From assembly GCA_009775365.1 (NCBI GenBank), contig VSPM01000113.1:1-5660 (forward strand): a DNA stretch of 5,660 bases, read 5' to 3'. A program made the position numbers and the translations under genes. This stretch comes from Muribaculaceae bacterium. Its GTDB lineage: Bacteria > Bacteroidota > Bacteroidia > Bacteroidales > Muribaculaceae. The notes under the pieces are model-generated. The model was not told the DNA's origin, made no database searches, and worked only from the letters and a program-made list of their open reading frames with translations. How positions within the stretch are numbered: position 1 is the stretch's first letter; each line of letters starts with the position of its first letter. Shown one piece after another: positions 1-5,597 of the stretch.

Positions 1-93
1 CGGAGCCAGCACAAATAGCAAATTGCCATCCAACTCTTGACCTCGAATTTGATTAACACTTTTTAAGAGACACTAGTATTGTAATTTTTTTCT
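1..93. other. Left-edge stretch with no assignable gene
   Basis: This AT-rich stretch lies upstream of the first gene's promoter-like box. Two plus-strand frames enter from the window edge and stop quickly, at 38-40 (TGA) and at 54-56 (TAA). Either could be the last dozen or so codons of an upstream gene. On the minus strand an ATG at 27-29 opens a frame running off the left edge with a hydrophobic start (MAICYLCWL), so a divergent gene is also possible. The visible pieces are too short to choose between these readings. Confidence 0.3.
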
Positions 94-101
94 TAAATTT
101 G
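94..101 (+). promoter_or_regulatory. Probable Bacteroidota -7 promoter box ahead of the ADP-ribosylglycohydrolase gene
   Basis: TAAATTTG matches the Bacteroidota -7 consensus TAnnTTTG exactly and is followed by GCAG, which places a transcription start near 107-109 and a leader of nearly 50 bases. No good TTTG -33 element sits at the expected distance of about 20 bases. A weaker alternative is TAGTATTG (74-81), one mismatch from consensus, with TTTG at 48-51 and a 22-base spacer. This is the only convincing promoter-like element upstream of the five-gene run, so it probably drives the whole unit. Confidence 0.5.
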
Positions 102-155
102 CAGTCGAACAATCTATCACTCTCTCCCTTGAACACCTAATATATATCAGACTTA

Positions 156-1112
156 ATGAACCTATCTATCAAAGAAAAAGTGTATGGAGCTATTTTCGGA
201 TACGCAATTGGCGATGCTCTTGGACTTGGCGCTGAATTTATGACTCGACAGGAAATCAAGAAACGATATCCTGAAGGACTCAGACACTACTCTCAGATTG
301 TGCGCAACGCTCACCGTTCTCAATGGAAAAGAGGAGAGTGGACAAACGACACAGAAATCATTCTGATGTTGCTTGAAAGCATTGCTGAAACTAAGACCAT
401 TGACTGCATCGATTTTGCTTCACGCTTGAAAAAATGGTATCTTTCAAATCCCACCGACATAACCCACAATCTACGCTGGGTATTGTCGCAAGAAGATTTC
501 ACGAGAAACCCGTTTGAATCGACCAAAAGAGTGTGGGAAAAGATGAAAAGCTTCGACTCCACAAGCGAATGCATAGGGCGCGCACTGTTTACCGGAATGT
601 GGAATGACAACTACGAACGCCACGCCATCGATATGTGCAGGCTCACTCATCCGCAGTCGAGATGTGAGACATCATGCCTCGTAATGGCCACAATGTCGCA
701 TTCTCTTTTCTGGAATAACGAAGAATCTTCTTACGACGACCTTATGGCATTGGCCAAACGAAACAACCAGGACGTGGTGAGATATATAGAGATCGCACGC
801 CACGGCTCGCTCAACGATTTCAAACTCGACGATGAAGAAACATTCTGGTTTGTGAGAAAAGCAATGGGCGCCGCGCTGTGGTGCCTCTGGCATTGCGACT
901 CCCCTTATGAGGCCATGTATGCCGTAATCGACCAGGGTGGCGACGCCGACACTAACGCCGCGCTGGCCACCGGCCTCCTTGGCCTCAAATTCGGTTTTTC
1001 TGCGTTAGAGGCTTCAGGGCCAAAAGGAATTATTAACCCCGAACGTCTGAGGCGCACCGCCGATGCCCTGATTGAAGTGCTCTCTGAAAGGGCGAATGCT
1101 GAATCTAACTGA
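156..1112 (+). CDS. ADP-ribosylglycohydrolase (DraG/ARH) family protein, divergent active site
   Basis: The family removes ADP-ribose from proteins, nucleic acids or small molecules using two bound Mg2+ ions; it is cytosolic, and I see no signal peptide. The 318-residue length is normal for the family. The N-terminal glycine-rich motif GAIFGYAIGDALG (11-23) is typical. The first metal-binding motif, usually Thr-Asp-Asp-Thr, reads T63-N64-D65-T66, so one metal-ligand aspartate is Asn. The C-terminal metal motif GGDADT is intact (D263, D265, T266). The mid-protein NG-x-x-MR-type substrate loop is not recognisable; S137-W149 (around R142) occupies that region. The start is the ATG at 156, with no clear Shine-Dalgarno. 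The gene is first in the run, 36 bases before menA. Family membership is clear, but the substrate is unknown, and the altered motifs leave open a changed substrate or weakened catalysis. Confidence 0.88.
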   Translation: MNLSIKEKVYGAIFGYAIGDALGLGAEFMTRQEIKKRYPEGLRHYSQIVRNAHRSQWKRGEWTNDTEIILMLLESIAETKTIDCIDFASRLKKWYLSNPTDITHNLRWVLSQEDFTRNPFESTKRVWEKMKSFDSTSECIGRALFTGMWNDNYERHAIDMCRLTHPQSRCETSCLVMATMSHSLFWNNEESSYDDLMALAKRNNQDVVRYIEIARHGSLNDFKLDDEETFWFVRKAMGAALWCLWHCDSPYEAMYAVIDQGGDADTNAALATGLLGLKFGFSALEASGPKGIINPERLRRTADALIEVLSERANAESN

Positions 1113-1148
1113 TAAAATACTGACCATAAACAATAAACGTTGCAAAAA

Positions 1149-2042
1149 ATGACCCCTTGGATTGAAGCTATGAGGCTGCGCACACTCCCTGTGAGTGTGG
1201 CCGGAGTGGCAGCCGGCACAGGATGCGCCATATATCATCACGGCTTTGCCGTGGTGCCTATGATTATATGCCTGGCCTTTGCCATAATCGCCCAGATTGC
1301 TTCCAATTTTGCCAACGAATATTATGACTTCAAAAATGGCTTCGACAGAAAAGGGAGGGAGGGATATCGCCGTGGCGTGACCGAGGGCGACATCTCCCCT
1401 TCCGCCATGAAACGTGCCACATATCTTCTTCTCGCCATCGACGCCGTGCTGGGATGCTCGCTGATTGCCTGGGGCGGCTGGTGGCTGATTGCCGTGGGGG
1501 TGGCCGTGGCCGTTTTTGCCGTGGCCTATAGCGCCGGGCCCTACCCGCTATCTCATCATGGGCTTGGGGATGTGGCGGTTGTGATTTTTTTCGGTTTTGT
1601 GCCTGTGATCTTCACGGAATATGTGCAGACCGGTGTGCTCGACATCGACTCAGTGACCTTCTGCGCCTCCCTTGCAGTAGGGCTTATGGCTACAAATGTG
1701 CTGATAGTAAACAACTATCGCGACTGCGACGACGACAAAGCCGTGGGCAAGAACACCACGGTAGTGATTTTCGGGCGCAAGACAATGTCTGTGGCATATC
1801 TGCTTAACGGCATAATAGCGGCCATTTGCCTGTCGGGAGCGGCAAGCCGCGCCCCGGCCTGGACATCCGCCGGATGGATAGTTTACGCATGCTGTCACCT
1901 CACACTTTGGTCAAACCTCCGCACCCTGAAAGGGGCGGAACTCAACAAAGTGCTTAAATTCACTTCGATAATTCTACTTTTCGCTTCACTATATCTCCTT
2001 GTGATCCTTTCAGTTTGGCAACAAGGTGATTTCAAATACTAA
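1149..2042 (+). CDS. menA: 1,4-dihydroxy-2-naphthoate polyprenyltransferase (MenA)
   Basis: MenA is an integral membrane UbiA-superfamily enzyme. It transfers a polyprenyl chain from polyprenyl diphosphate to 1,4-dihydroxy-2-naphthoate, giving demethylmenaquinone for the respiratory quinone pool. The 297 residues are mostly hydrophobic helices, as expected. The first Asp-rich prenyl-diphosphate/Mg2+ motif is N56-E-Y-Y-D60 with D66. The second is N188-N-Y-R-D192 with D196, followed by GKNTTVV (200-206), a MenA hallmark that separates it from UbiA. The segment YSAGPYPLSHHGLGD (127-141) is also typical of MenA. I chose the ATG at 1149 because the core begins at once with W4, E6 and R9-L-R-T-L-P; an in-frame TTG at 1140 would add three residues. 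No other men gene is in the window. It lies between the ADP-ribosylglycohydrolase and alkD genes, 14 bases before alkD, so it is probably co-transcribed. Confidence 0.95.
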   Translation: MTPWIEAMRLRTLPVSVAGVAAGTGCAIYHHGFAVVPMIICLAFAIIAQIASNFANEYYDFKNGFDRKGREGYRRGVTEGDISPSAMKRATYLLLAIDAVLGCSLIAWGGWWLIAVGVAVAVFAVAYSAGPYPLSHHGLGDVAVVIFFGFVPVIFTEYVQTGVLDIDSVTFCASLAVGLMATNVLIVNNYRDCDDDKAVGKNTTVVIFGRKTMSVAYLLNGIIAAICLSGAASRAPAWTSAGWIVYACCHLTLWSNLRTLKGAELNKVLKFTSIILLFASLYLLVILSVWQQGDFKY

Positions 2043-2056
2043 CAAGCGTGCAAAAA

Positions 2057-2875
2057 ATGAATGCTGCATTCAAGATTTCGGAAGCCCTGAGCGACGTCGC
2101 CTGTAAGGAGCAAGCGGAAGTTCTCTCATATTTCTTCAAGACTGGGCCCGGGGAATATGGAGAAGGCGACAGGTTTCTGGGCGTAAAAGTGCCCAAGACC
2201 AGAGAAATTGTGAAACGTTTCAAAAAACTTGGCACTCTCTCCGACGTAGACCTCCTCACCAGCTCCACATTCCACGAGGAGCGCCTTGCCGGTTTTTTTC
2301 TTCTAATCGAGCTTTATAATGCGGCAAAGAAGAGAAAACTGGAAAATGAGACAGCGGAAATAGTCAACTTCTACCGCTCCATCATAGAACGCGGCAACAA
2401 CTGGGACCTCGTTGACCTCGTGGCCCCAAAGATTCTTGGCGACCGTCTCACCACCGCCAACGACGCGGAACACATCTTGATGCAGCTTGCCTCAAGCGAG
2501 AATCTATGGAAACAGAGGGTGAGCATAGTGTCGACCCTCCCTTTGATAAAGAAAGGCGACTTCGACCTCGCGCTCGACATTGTGATATTCCTTATTCCTC
2601 ACGAGCACGACCTGATTCACAAAGCATGCGGCTGGATGCTGAGAGAAGTGGGAAAAAAAGAGGAAGCTATTCTTCTGGCATTTCTCGACAGATACTGCAC
2701 ACAATTGCCTCGCACCACTCTCCGCTATGCCATAGAAAGGCTGGAGCCCAGAAGACGCCTGTCTTATCTCACACGCAAAGAAGAAGCCTCGCGCGACAAA
2801 TCGAAGCCCCGAAAGGAAGAGAAACGAATCCCTATGTCGCATCGTCTCACCATCCCTAAAAAGAAAAAACAATAA
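2057..2875 (+). CDS. AlkD-type DNA alkylation repair protein (HEAT-like repeat DNA glycosylase)
   Basis: The AlkD family excises positively charged or bulky alkylated bases (N3- and N7-alkyl purines) without base flipping, starting base-excision repair. Family signatures run through the protein. FFKTGPGEYGEGDRFLG (26-42) is the N-terminal block. N115-W-D-L-V-D120 carries W116 and D120, matching Trp109 and the catalytic Asp113 of Bacillus cereus AlkD. W151 and R154 follow. HKACGWMLREVGK (188-200) supplies W193 and R196, matching Trp187 and Arg190, and PRTTLRYAIE (218-227) closes the fold. All key residues are present, so activity is expected. Residues 240-272 form a basic tail (14 Lys/Arg of 33) beyond the usual length of about 240, perhaps aiding DNA binding. 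The ATG at 2057 is preferred over the GTG at 2048 because it sits in the same sequence context as the menA start. The stop overlaps the dnaB start by one base. Confidence 0.9.
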   Translation: MNAAFKISEALSDVACKEQAEVLSYFFKTGPGEYGEGDRFLGVKVPKTREIVKRFKKLGTLSDVDLLTSSTFHEERLAGFFLLIELYNAAKKRKLENETAEIVNFYRSIIERGNNWDLVDLVAPKILGDRLTTANDAEHILMQLASSENLWKQRVSIVSTLPLIKKGDFDLALDIVIFLIPHEHDLIHKACGWMLREVGKKEEAILLAFLDRYCTQLPRTTLRYAIERLEPRRRLSYLTRKEEASRDKSKPRKEEKRIPMSHRLTIPKKKKQ

Positions 2876-4419
2876 TGGCAAAAAAACCGGAATACCGACA
2901 AGAACTTATTGACCCTTCAGGGAAACTCCCTCCTCGCGACACCGACCTCGAAGAGGTGGTGCTGGGAGCGTGTATGCTTGAGAAAGACGCATACATGAAC
3001 GTGTGCGACATCCTTGTGCCCGACAGTTTTTACGACCCGGTTAATCAGAAAATATTTCAGGCCATAACCACACTTGGCTTCAATCAGAGGCCAATCGACA
3101 TGATGACCGTCACTGAGCAGCTTCGACATGACGGCACTCTCGAAGAAGTGGGCGGGGCCATACACATCACTGAGCTGACCGCAAGAGTTTATTCTGCGGC
3201 CAATGTGGAATATCACGCGAGAATCATAGCTCAGAAATATCTTGCAAGGCGCCTTATAAGCTTCACCGCCGACATAGGGACCAAAGCGTTCGACGAGAGC
3301 AACGACGTAAACGACCTCCTTCAAGAGGCCGAGGGGCAATTGTTCGACATCTCTCAGACTCAGCTGAAAAGAGAGGTCACACAGATTGACCCTGTGATAA
3401 ACCTGGCTCTCGAACAGATTCAGACTGCCGCAAACAATGAAAGCGGACTCTCCGGCCTTCAGACCGGCTACACAGACCTTGACAGAATGACGTCAGGCTG
3501 GCAGAACTCCGACCTCATAATCATAGCCGCCCGCCCTGCAATGGGAAAAACTGCGTTCGTGCTGTCTATGGCCAAGAATATGGCCGTAGATTTCAACACC
3601 CCCATAGCTATCTTCACTCTCGAGATGGCAAACGTGCAGCTCGTAAAACGTCTTATAAGCAATGTGGCCGACCTTGAAGGCGAAAAAATCAAAAGCGGAC
3701 AGCTGTCTCCCGAAGAATGGGACAGGCTGAACTCCAGGCTTCGCAACGTCTACAGCGCACCGCTCTATCTCGACGAGACCCCGGGCCTCTCAATCACTGA
3801 GCTCCGCACAAAGGCGCGGCGACTTGTGAGAGAAAAAGGCGTGCGATTGATTATGATTGACTACCTTCAGCTCATGAATGCCACAGGCATGAAACTCGGC
3901 AGCCGCGAGCAGGAGGTGAGCACGATATCTCGTTCGCTTAAAGCCCTTGCGAAGGAACTGAACATCCCTATCATTGCCCTCTCGCAGCTTAATCGAAGCA
4001 CTGAGACCCGCGATGACAAACGCCCTGTGCTTTCCGACCTTCGAGAGTCTGGAGCCATAGAGCAGGATGCCGACATCGTGTGCTTCATTCACCGCCCGGA
4101 ATATTACACAAAAAGCAGTGAAGACGCAGAGGGCCACGACATCAGGGGCCTGGCACAGCTTATTGTCGCCAAACATCGTTCGGGCGCAGTTGGCGATGTG
4201 AAACTGCGGTTCGTGTCGAAATATGCAAAATTCGAGAATTGGGACGAAGGCTACAATGTGATGCAGGAGACTCTTTCAGAAGCCCCCATGAAACTTGGCT
4301 CAAAAATGAATGCCGACGACAACAACTCTGCTGCTCCGTCTCCTTTTGGATTCGGATTGCAGCCGGGAACAATGCCCGACATAATGCCTGGGCCGGGCGA
4401 CCAGGGGATACCATTCTGA
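2875..4419 (+). CDS. dnaB: Replicative DNA helicase DnaB
   Basis: DnaB is the hexameric 5'-3' helicase that unwinds DNA at the replication fork and recruits primase. The N-terminal domain begins with the PP-x-x-x-x-x-E block near residues 19-27 and LGACML. The RecA-like C-terminal domain has Walker A A219-RPAMGKT226, Walker B IMID329-YLQL, the DLRESG element (388-393), and the AKHRSGAVGD segment (432-441), where K433 and R435 match the arginine-finger region. At 514 residues it is longer than E. coli DnaB (471). The extra length is mainly a Gly/Pro-rich, probably disordered tail (478-514) ending in G-I-P-F. No intein is present. The ATG at 2875 shares its A with the alkD stop (TAATG), which fits translational coupling. 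The gene is co-directional with menA and alkD and probably transcribed with them. Confidence 0.97.
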   Translation: MAKKPEYRQELIDPSGKLPPRDTDLEEVVLGACMLEKDAYMNVCDILVPDSFYDPVNQKIFQAITTLGFNQRPIDMMTVTEQLRHDGTLEEVGGAIHITELTARVYSAANVEYHARIIAQKYLARRLISFTADIGTKAFDESNDVNDLLQEAEGQLFDISQTQLKREVTQIDPVINLALEQIQTAANNESGLSGLQTGYTDLDRMTSGWQNSDLIIIAARPAMGKTAFVLSMAKNMAVDFNTPIAIFTLEMANVQLVKRLISNVADLEGEKIKSGQLSPEEWDRLNSRLRNVYSAPLYLDETPGLSITELRTKARRLVREKGVRLIMIDYLQLMNATGMKLGSREQEVSTISRSLKALAKELNIPIIALSQLNRSTETRDDKRPVLSDLRESGAIEQDADIVCFIHRPEYYTKSSEDAEGHDIRGLAQLIVAKHRSGAVGDVKLRFVSKYAKFENWDEGYNVMQETLSEAPMKLGSKMNADDNNSAAPSPFGFGLQPGTMPDIMPGPGDQGIPF

Positions 4420-4509
4420 CACCGGAAAAATATCAACAGATTTTATCCATTTTCCGTGAACCTCGACTGCCCTACAAATGTTCTATATACAAACATTAAA
4501 ATTAAGGTT

Positions 4510-4731
4510 ATGGACAGCAAGGAAAAACACATCACAGAAAATGAATCGGCAAATGCCGACATGATAGCAAACTCTATGAAAGCACAAGCACGTGAGCACC
4601 ATCGCGAAAACACCAAGAAGATCAACCGGCTATGGCTGTGGCTCGGGGTTCTGGTGCTGATTGCAATTCTTTTGTATTGGCTTTTCAGCATAGGCATGTT
4701 TGAAAGCCTCTCCGGTGCAGTCAACGGTTGA
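4510..4731 (+). CDS. Small single-span membrane protein of unknown function
   Basis: I do not recognise this 73-residue protein. Residues 1-40 are hydrophilic and charged, with a His/Arg/Lys-rich stretch (A27-REHHRENTKKINR-40) that looks helical. Residues 41-63 (LWLWLGVLVLIAILLYWLFSI plus G-M) form one clear transmembrane helix, followed by a ten-residue C-terminus. The cluster K36-K37...R40 just before the helix predicts a cytoplasmic N-terminus and a C-terminus outside the inner membrane. There is no signal peptidase or lipoprotein motif. The ATG at 4510 is preferred because it begins the charged domain and lies in an A-rich leader; an in-frame GTG at 4456 would add 18 residues. The gene starts 90 bases after dnaB and is the last before the terminator at 4855-4887. 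I find no good promoter in the 90-base gap, so read-through from dnaB is likely. Confidence 0.75.
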   Translation: MDSKEKHITENESANADMIANSMKAQAREHHRENTKKINRLWLWLGVLVLIAILLYWLFSIGMFESLSGAVNG

Positions 4732-4768
4732 CGACACATGCCGCGCTGTTCAGAGCATATCACTTTTC

Positions 4769-4785
4769 GGCTCATTTCTTGAGCC
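4769..4785. repeat. Short inverted repeat (6-bp hairpin) in the 3' untranslated region
   Basis: GGCTCA (4769-4774) and TGAGCC (4780-4785) are perfect inverted repeats around a five-base loop. They lie 37 bases after the small membrane protein's stop codon. Neither strand has a T-run after the stem, so this is not an intrinsic terminator by itself. It may be a structural element or RNA-stability hairpin in the 3' untranslated region of the operon. Confidence 0.45.
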
Positions 4786-4854
4786 AGACGTAACACCCGG
4801 CCATTCATAGTCCTATTAAAAGGGCTTAGGCATATATAATAGAGACCGGGATCG

Positions 4855-4887
4855 AAGCCCCCAAGTGCAGCACTTCGGGGGCTTTTT
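4855..4887 (+). terminator. Strong intrinsic terminator of the dnaB operon
   Basis: AAGCCCCC (4855-4862) pairs with GGGGGCTT (4877-4884), and AAGT (4863-4866) pairs with ACTT (4872-4875), with one bulged C (4876) and a tight GCAGC loop. The 3' arm runs straight into TTTTT (4883-4887), the classic GC-stem plus U-tract arrangement. The minus strand lacks a T-run after the stem, so it acts on the plus-strand transcript. It lies about 120 bases after the last stop codon of the five-gene run. Confidence 0.9.
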
Positions 4888-4949
4888 ATTATAACAAGCC
4901 ACAACTGACAAAAGTATCACTCTATGCAAGGCACAGTATAAAAGACAAT

Positions 4950-4974
4950 ATATGGCAATATATAAAGGCCATAT
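4950..4974. repeat. Short inverted repeat, 7-bp stem
   Basis: ATATGGC (4950-4956) and GCCATAT (4968-4974) are perfect inverted repeats around an 11-base AT-rich loop, in the gene-free stretch between the two convergent transcripts. No T-run follows on either strand and no nearby gene explains it. It could be a chance palindrome in AT-rich DNA or part of the 3' end of the rpmH transcript if that reads past its hairpin. Confidence 0.3.
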
Positions 4975-4990
4975 CTGGATCAGCGGCAAC

Positions 4991-5034
4991 ACAACAAAGG
5001 GACAACTCTGTTTTAAGAGATGCCCCTTTGTTGT
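4991..5034 (-). terminator. Long hairpin after rpmH, probable terminator or 3'-end stabiliser
   Basis: Bases 4991-5009 and 5016-5034 form a 19-position stem with a six-base loop (5010-5015) and two imperfect positions. One, 5002/5023, is A-C if read on the plus strand but a G-U wobble pair in minus-strand RNA, so the structure is better formed in the rpmH transcript. It begins 16 bases after the rpmH stop codon. The minus-strand sequence after the stem (GTTGCCG) is not a real T-run, so it may terminate weakly, depend on the U-rich 3' arm, or protect the mRNA end. Confidence 0.6.
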
Positions 5035-5050
5035 AGGTAATGATTCCGGA

Positions 5051-5206
5051 TTACTTGCCGGCGATGTGGTCAGATACTGTGAGCGAAGCGCGACCTTTAG
5101 CGCGACGGCGTGACAATACTTTGCGACCATCTTTTGTGGCCATTCTTTCACGGAAGCCATGTTTGTTTACCCTTCTGCGGTTGGAGGGCTGGAATGTTCT
5201 TTTCAT
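5051..5206 (-). CDS. rpmH: 50S ribosomal protein L34
   Basis: L34 (bL34) is a small, very basic protein of the large ribosomal subunit that binds 23S rRNA. The 51-residue product starts MKRTFQPSNRRR, the universal L34 opening, and continues with KHGFRERM (15-22) and the LSRRRAKGR segment (31-39). It is a few residues longer than the common 44-47, through the C-terminal extension after A40 (SLTVSDHIAGK). The ATG at 5204-5206 is fixed by the conserved N-terminus; in-frame extension to a TTG at 5245 would run into the promoter and is wrong. The leader before the ATG is A/T-rich with no Shine-Dalgarno. It stands alone with its own promoter and hairpin and is convergent with the dnaB operon; rnpA, its partner in many bacteria, is not adjacent downstream. 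Confidence 0.97.
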   Translation of the reverse strand: MKRTFQPSNRRRVNKHGFRERMATKDGRKVLSRRRAKGRASLTVSDHIAGK

Positions 5207-5242
5207 TGTATATTGATTGTTTAATTTCTGCTTTTCGAAGTG

Positions 5243-5274
5243 CAAAATTAGGAAATATCTTTCACTTGCACAAA
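5243..5274 (-). promoter_or_regulatory. rpmH promoter, Bacteroidota consensus
   Basis: Read on the minus strand, TTTG (5271-5274) is followed after exactly 20 bases by TAATTTTG (5243-5250). Both match the Bacteroidota -33 and -7 consensus elements (TTTG and TAnnTTTG) with no mismatch and the expected spacing. Transcription should begin near 5236-5238, giving a leader of about 30 bases before the rpmH ATG at 5206. It is the best promoter match in the window and suits a highly expressed ribosomal protein gene. Confidence 0.87.
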
Positions 5275-5313
5275 TTTCAAGCCACTTTTTATAGGATTTT
5301 CAGTTAATTGGAC

Positions 5314-5517
5314 TTAGTTAAAGCAAACATTTCCCTTTGAAGAGGCATATACACCTCCCGGAGCCTTGCTTTCCGTATCAATATAATCCATAAGACACAC
5401 CAGCCAGCCATCACATATGGCTTCCAAAATATTGTCTCCCACAAAACGTCTGAATCCATTCGGGAACTGCGTAAAAACCTCCTTGAACAAACCCACAGTC
5501 AAATCTGAACTATCCAC
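5314..5517 (-). CDS. Doubtful hypothetical protein or gene remnant
   Basis: I do not recognise this 67-residue reading frame. It is open from the TAA at 5536-5538 down to the TAA at 5314-5316, and the only possible early start is the GTG at 5515-5517; the first internal ATG is at residue 43. The predicted protein is soluble-looking and mixed in composition, rich in Phe, Asp and Gly, with a paired-cysteine segment (A33-ICDGWLVC-41). It has no signal peptide, membrane helix or known motif that I can see. No good promoter or ribosome binding site precedes it. It ends 39 bases upstream of the rpmH promoter. It could be a small gene, the 3' remnant of a decayed one, or a chance open frame. Confidence 0.25.
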   Translation of the reverse strand: MDSSDLTVGLFKEVFTQFPNGFRRFVGDNILEAICDGWLVCLMDYIDTESKAPGGVYASSKGNVCFN

Positions 5518-5597
5518 TTTATGAAGATAACGACATTAGGATGCCACAGGGATAAGCACAAGTATAAGCCTACATACTAATCATCAGGGCAACCGCA

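Noticed and set aside
2504..2881. Long opposite-strand and alternate-frame open stretches within alkD and dnaB
   Set aside because: They overlap genes whose family motifs are clear, have no start signals of their own, and show low-complexity translations typical of shadow frames.
4440..4450. TTTTATCCATTTT as a DnaA box near dnaB and rpmH, hinting at an origin
   Set aside because: TTATCCATT differs at two of nine positions from TTATCCACA, and I see no cluster of boxes or unwinding element; a single weak match is not evidence for an origin.
4423..4456. CGGAAAA/TTTTCCG inverted repeat just after dnaB as a terminator
   Set aside because: The stem is only seven AT-rich pairs around a 20-base loop, and no T-run follows, so it is unlikely to separate dnaB from the small membrane protein gene.
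4845..4884. Minus-strand GGGGGCTTCGATCCC resembles a tRNA T-arm
   Set aside because: The flanking five-base arms do not pair around the seven-base loop, and no acceptor, D or anticodon arms or CCA end were found. The sequence is explained by the plus-strand terminator stem.
4909..4916. Minus-strand TACTTTTG matching the -7 promoter consensus
   Set aside because: There is no TTTG at the -33 distance and no minus-strand gene downstream of it within the gene-free stretch; likely chance in AT-rich DNA.
5207..5245. N-terminal extension of L34 from an in-frame TTG at 5245
   Set aside because: It would start inside the -7 promoter box and ahead of the predicted transcription start, and L34 universally begins MKRTFQP at the ATG at 5206.
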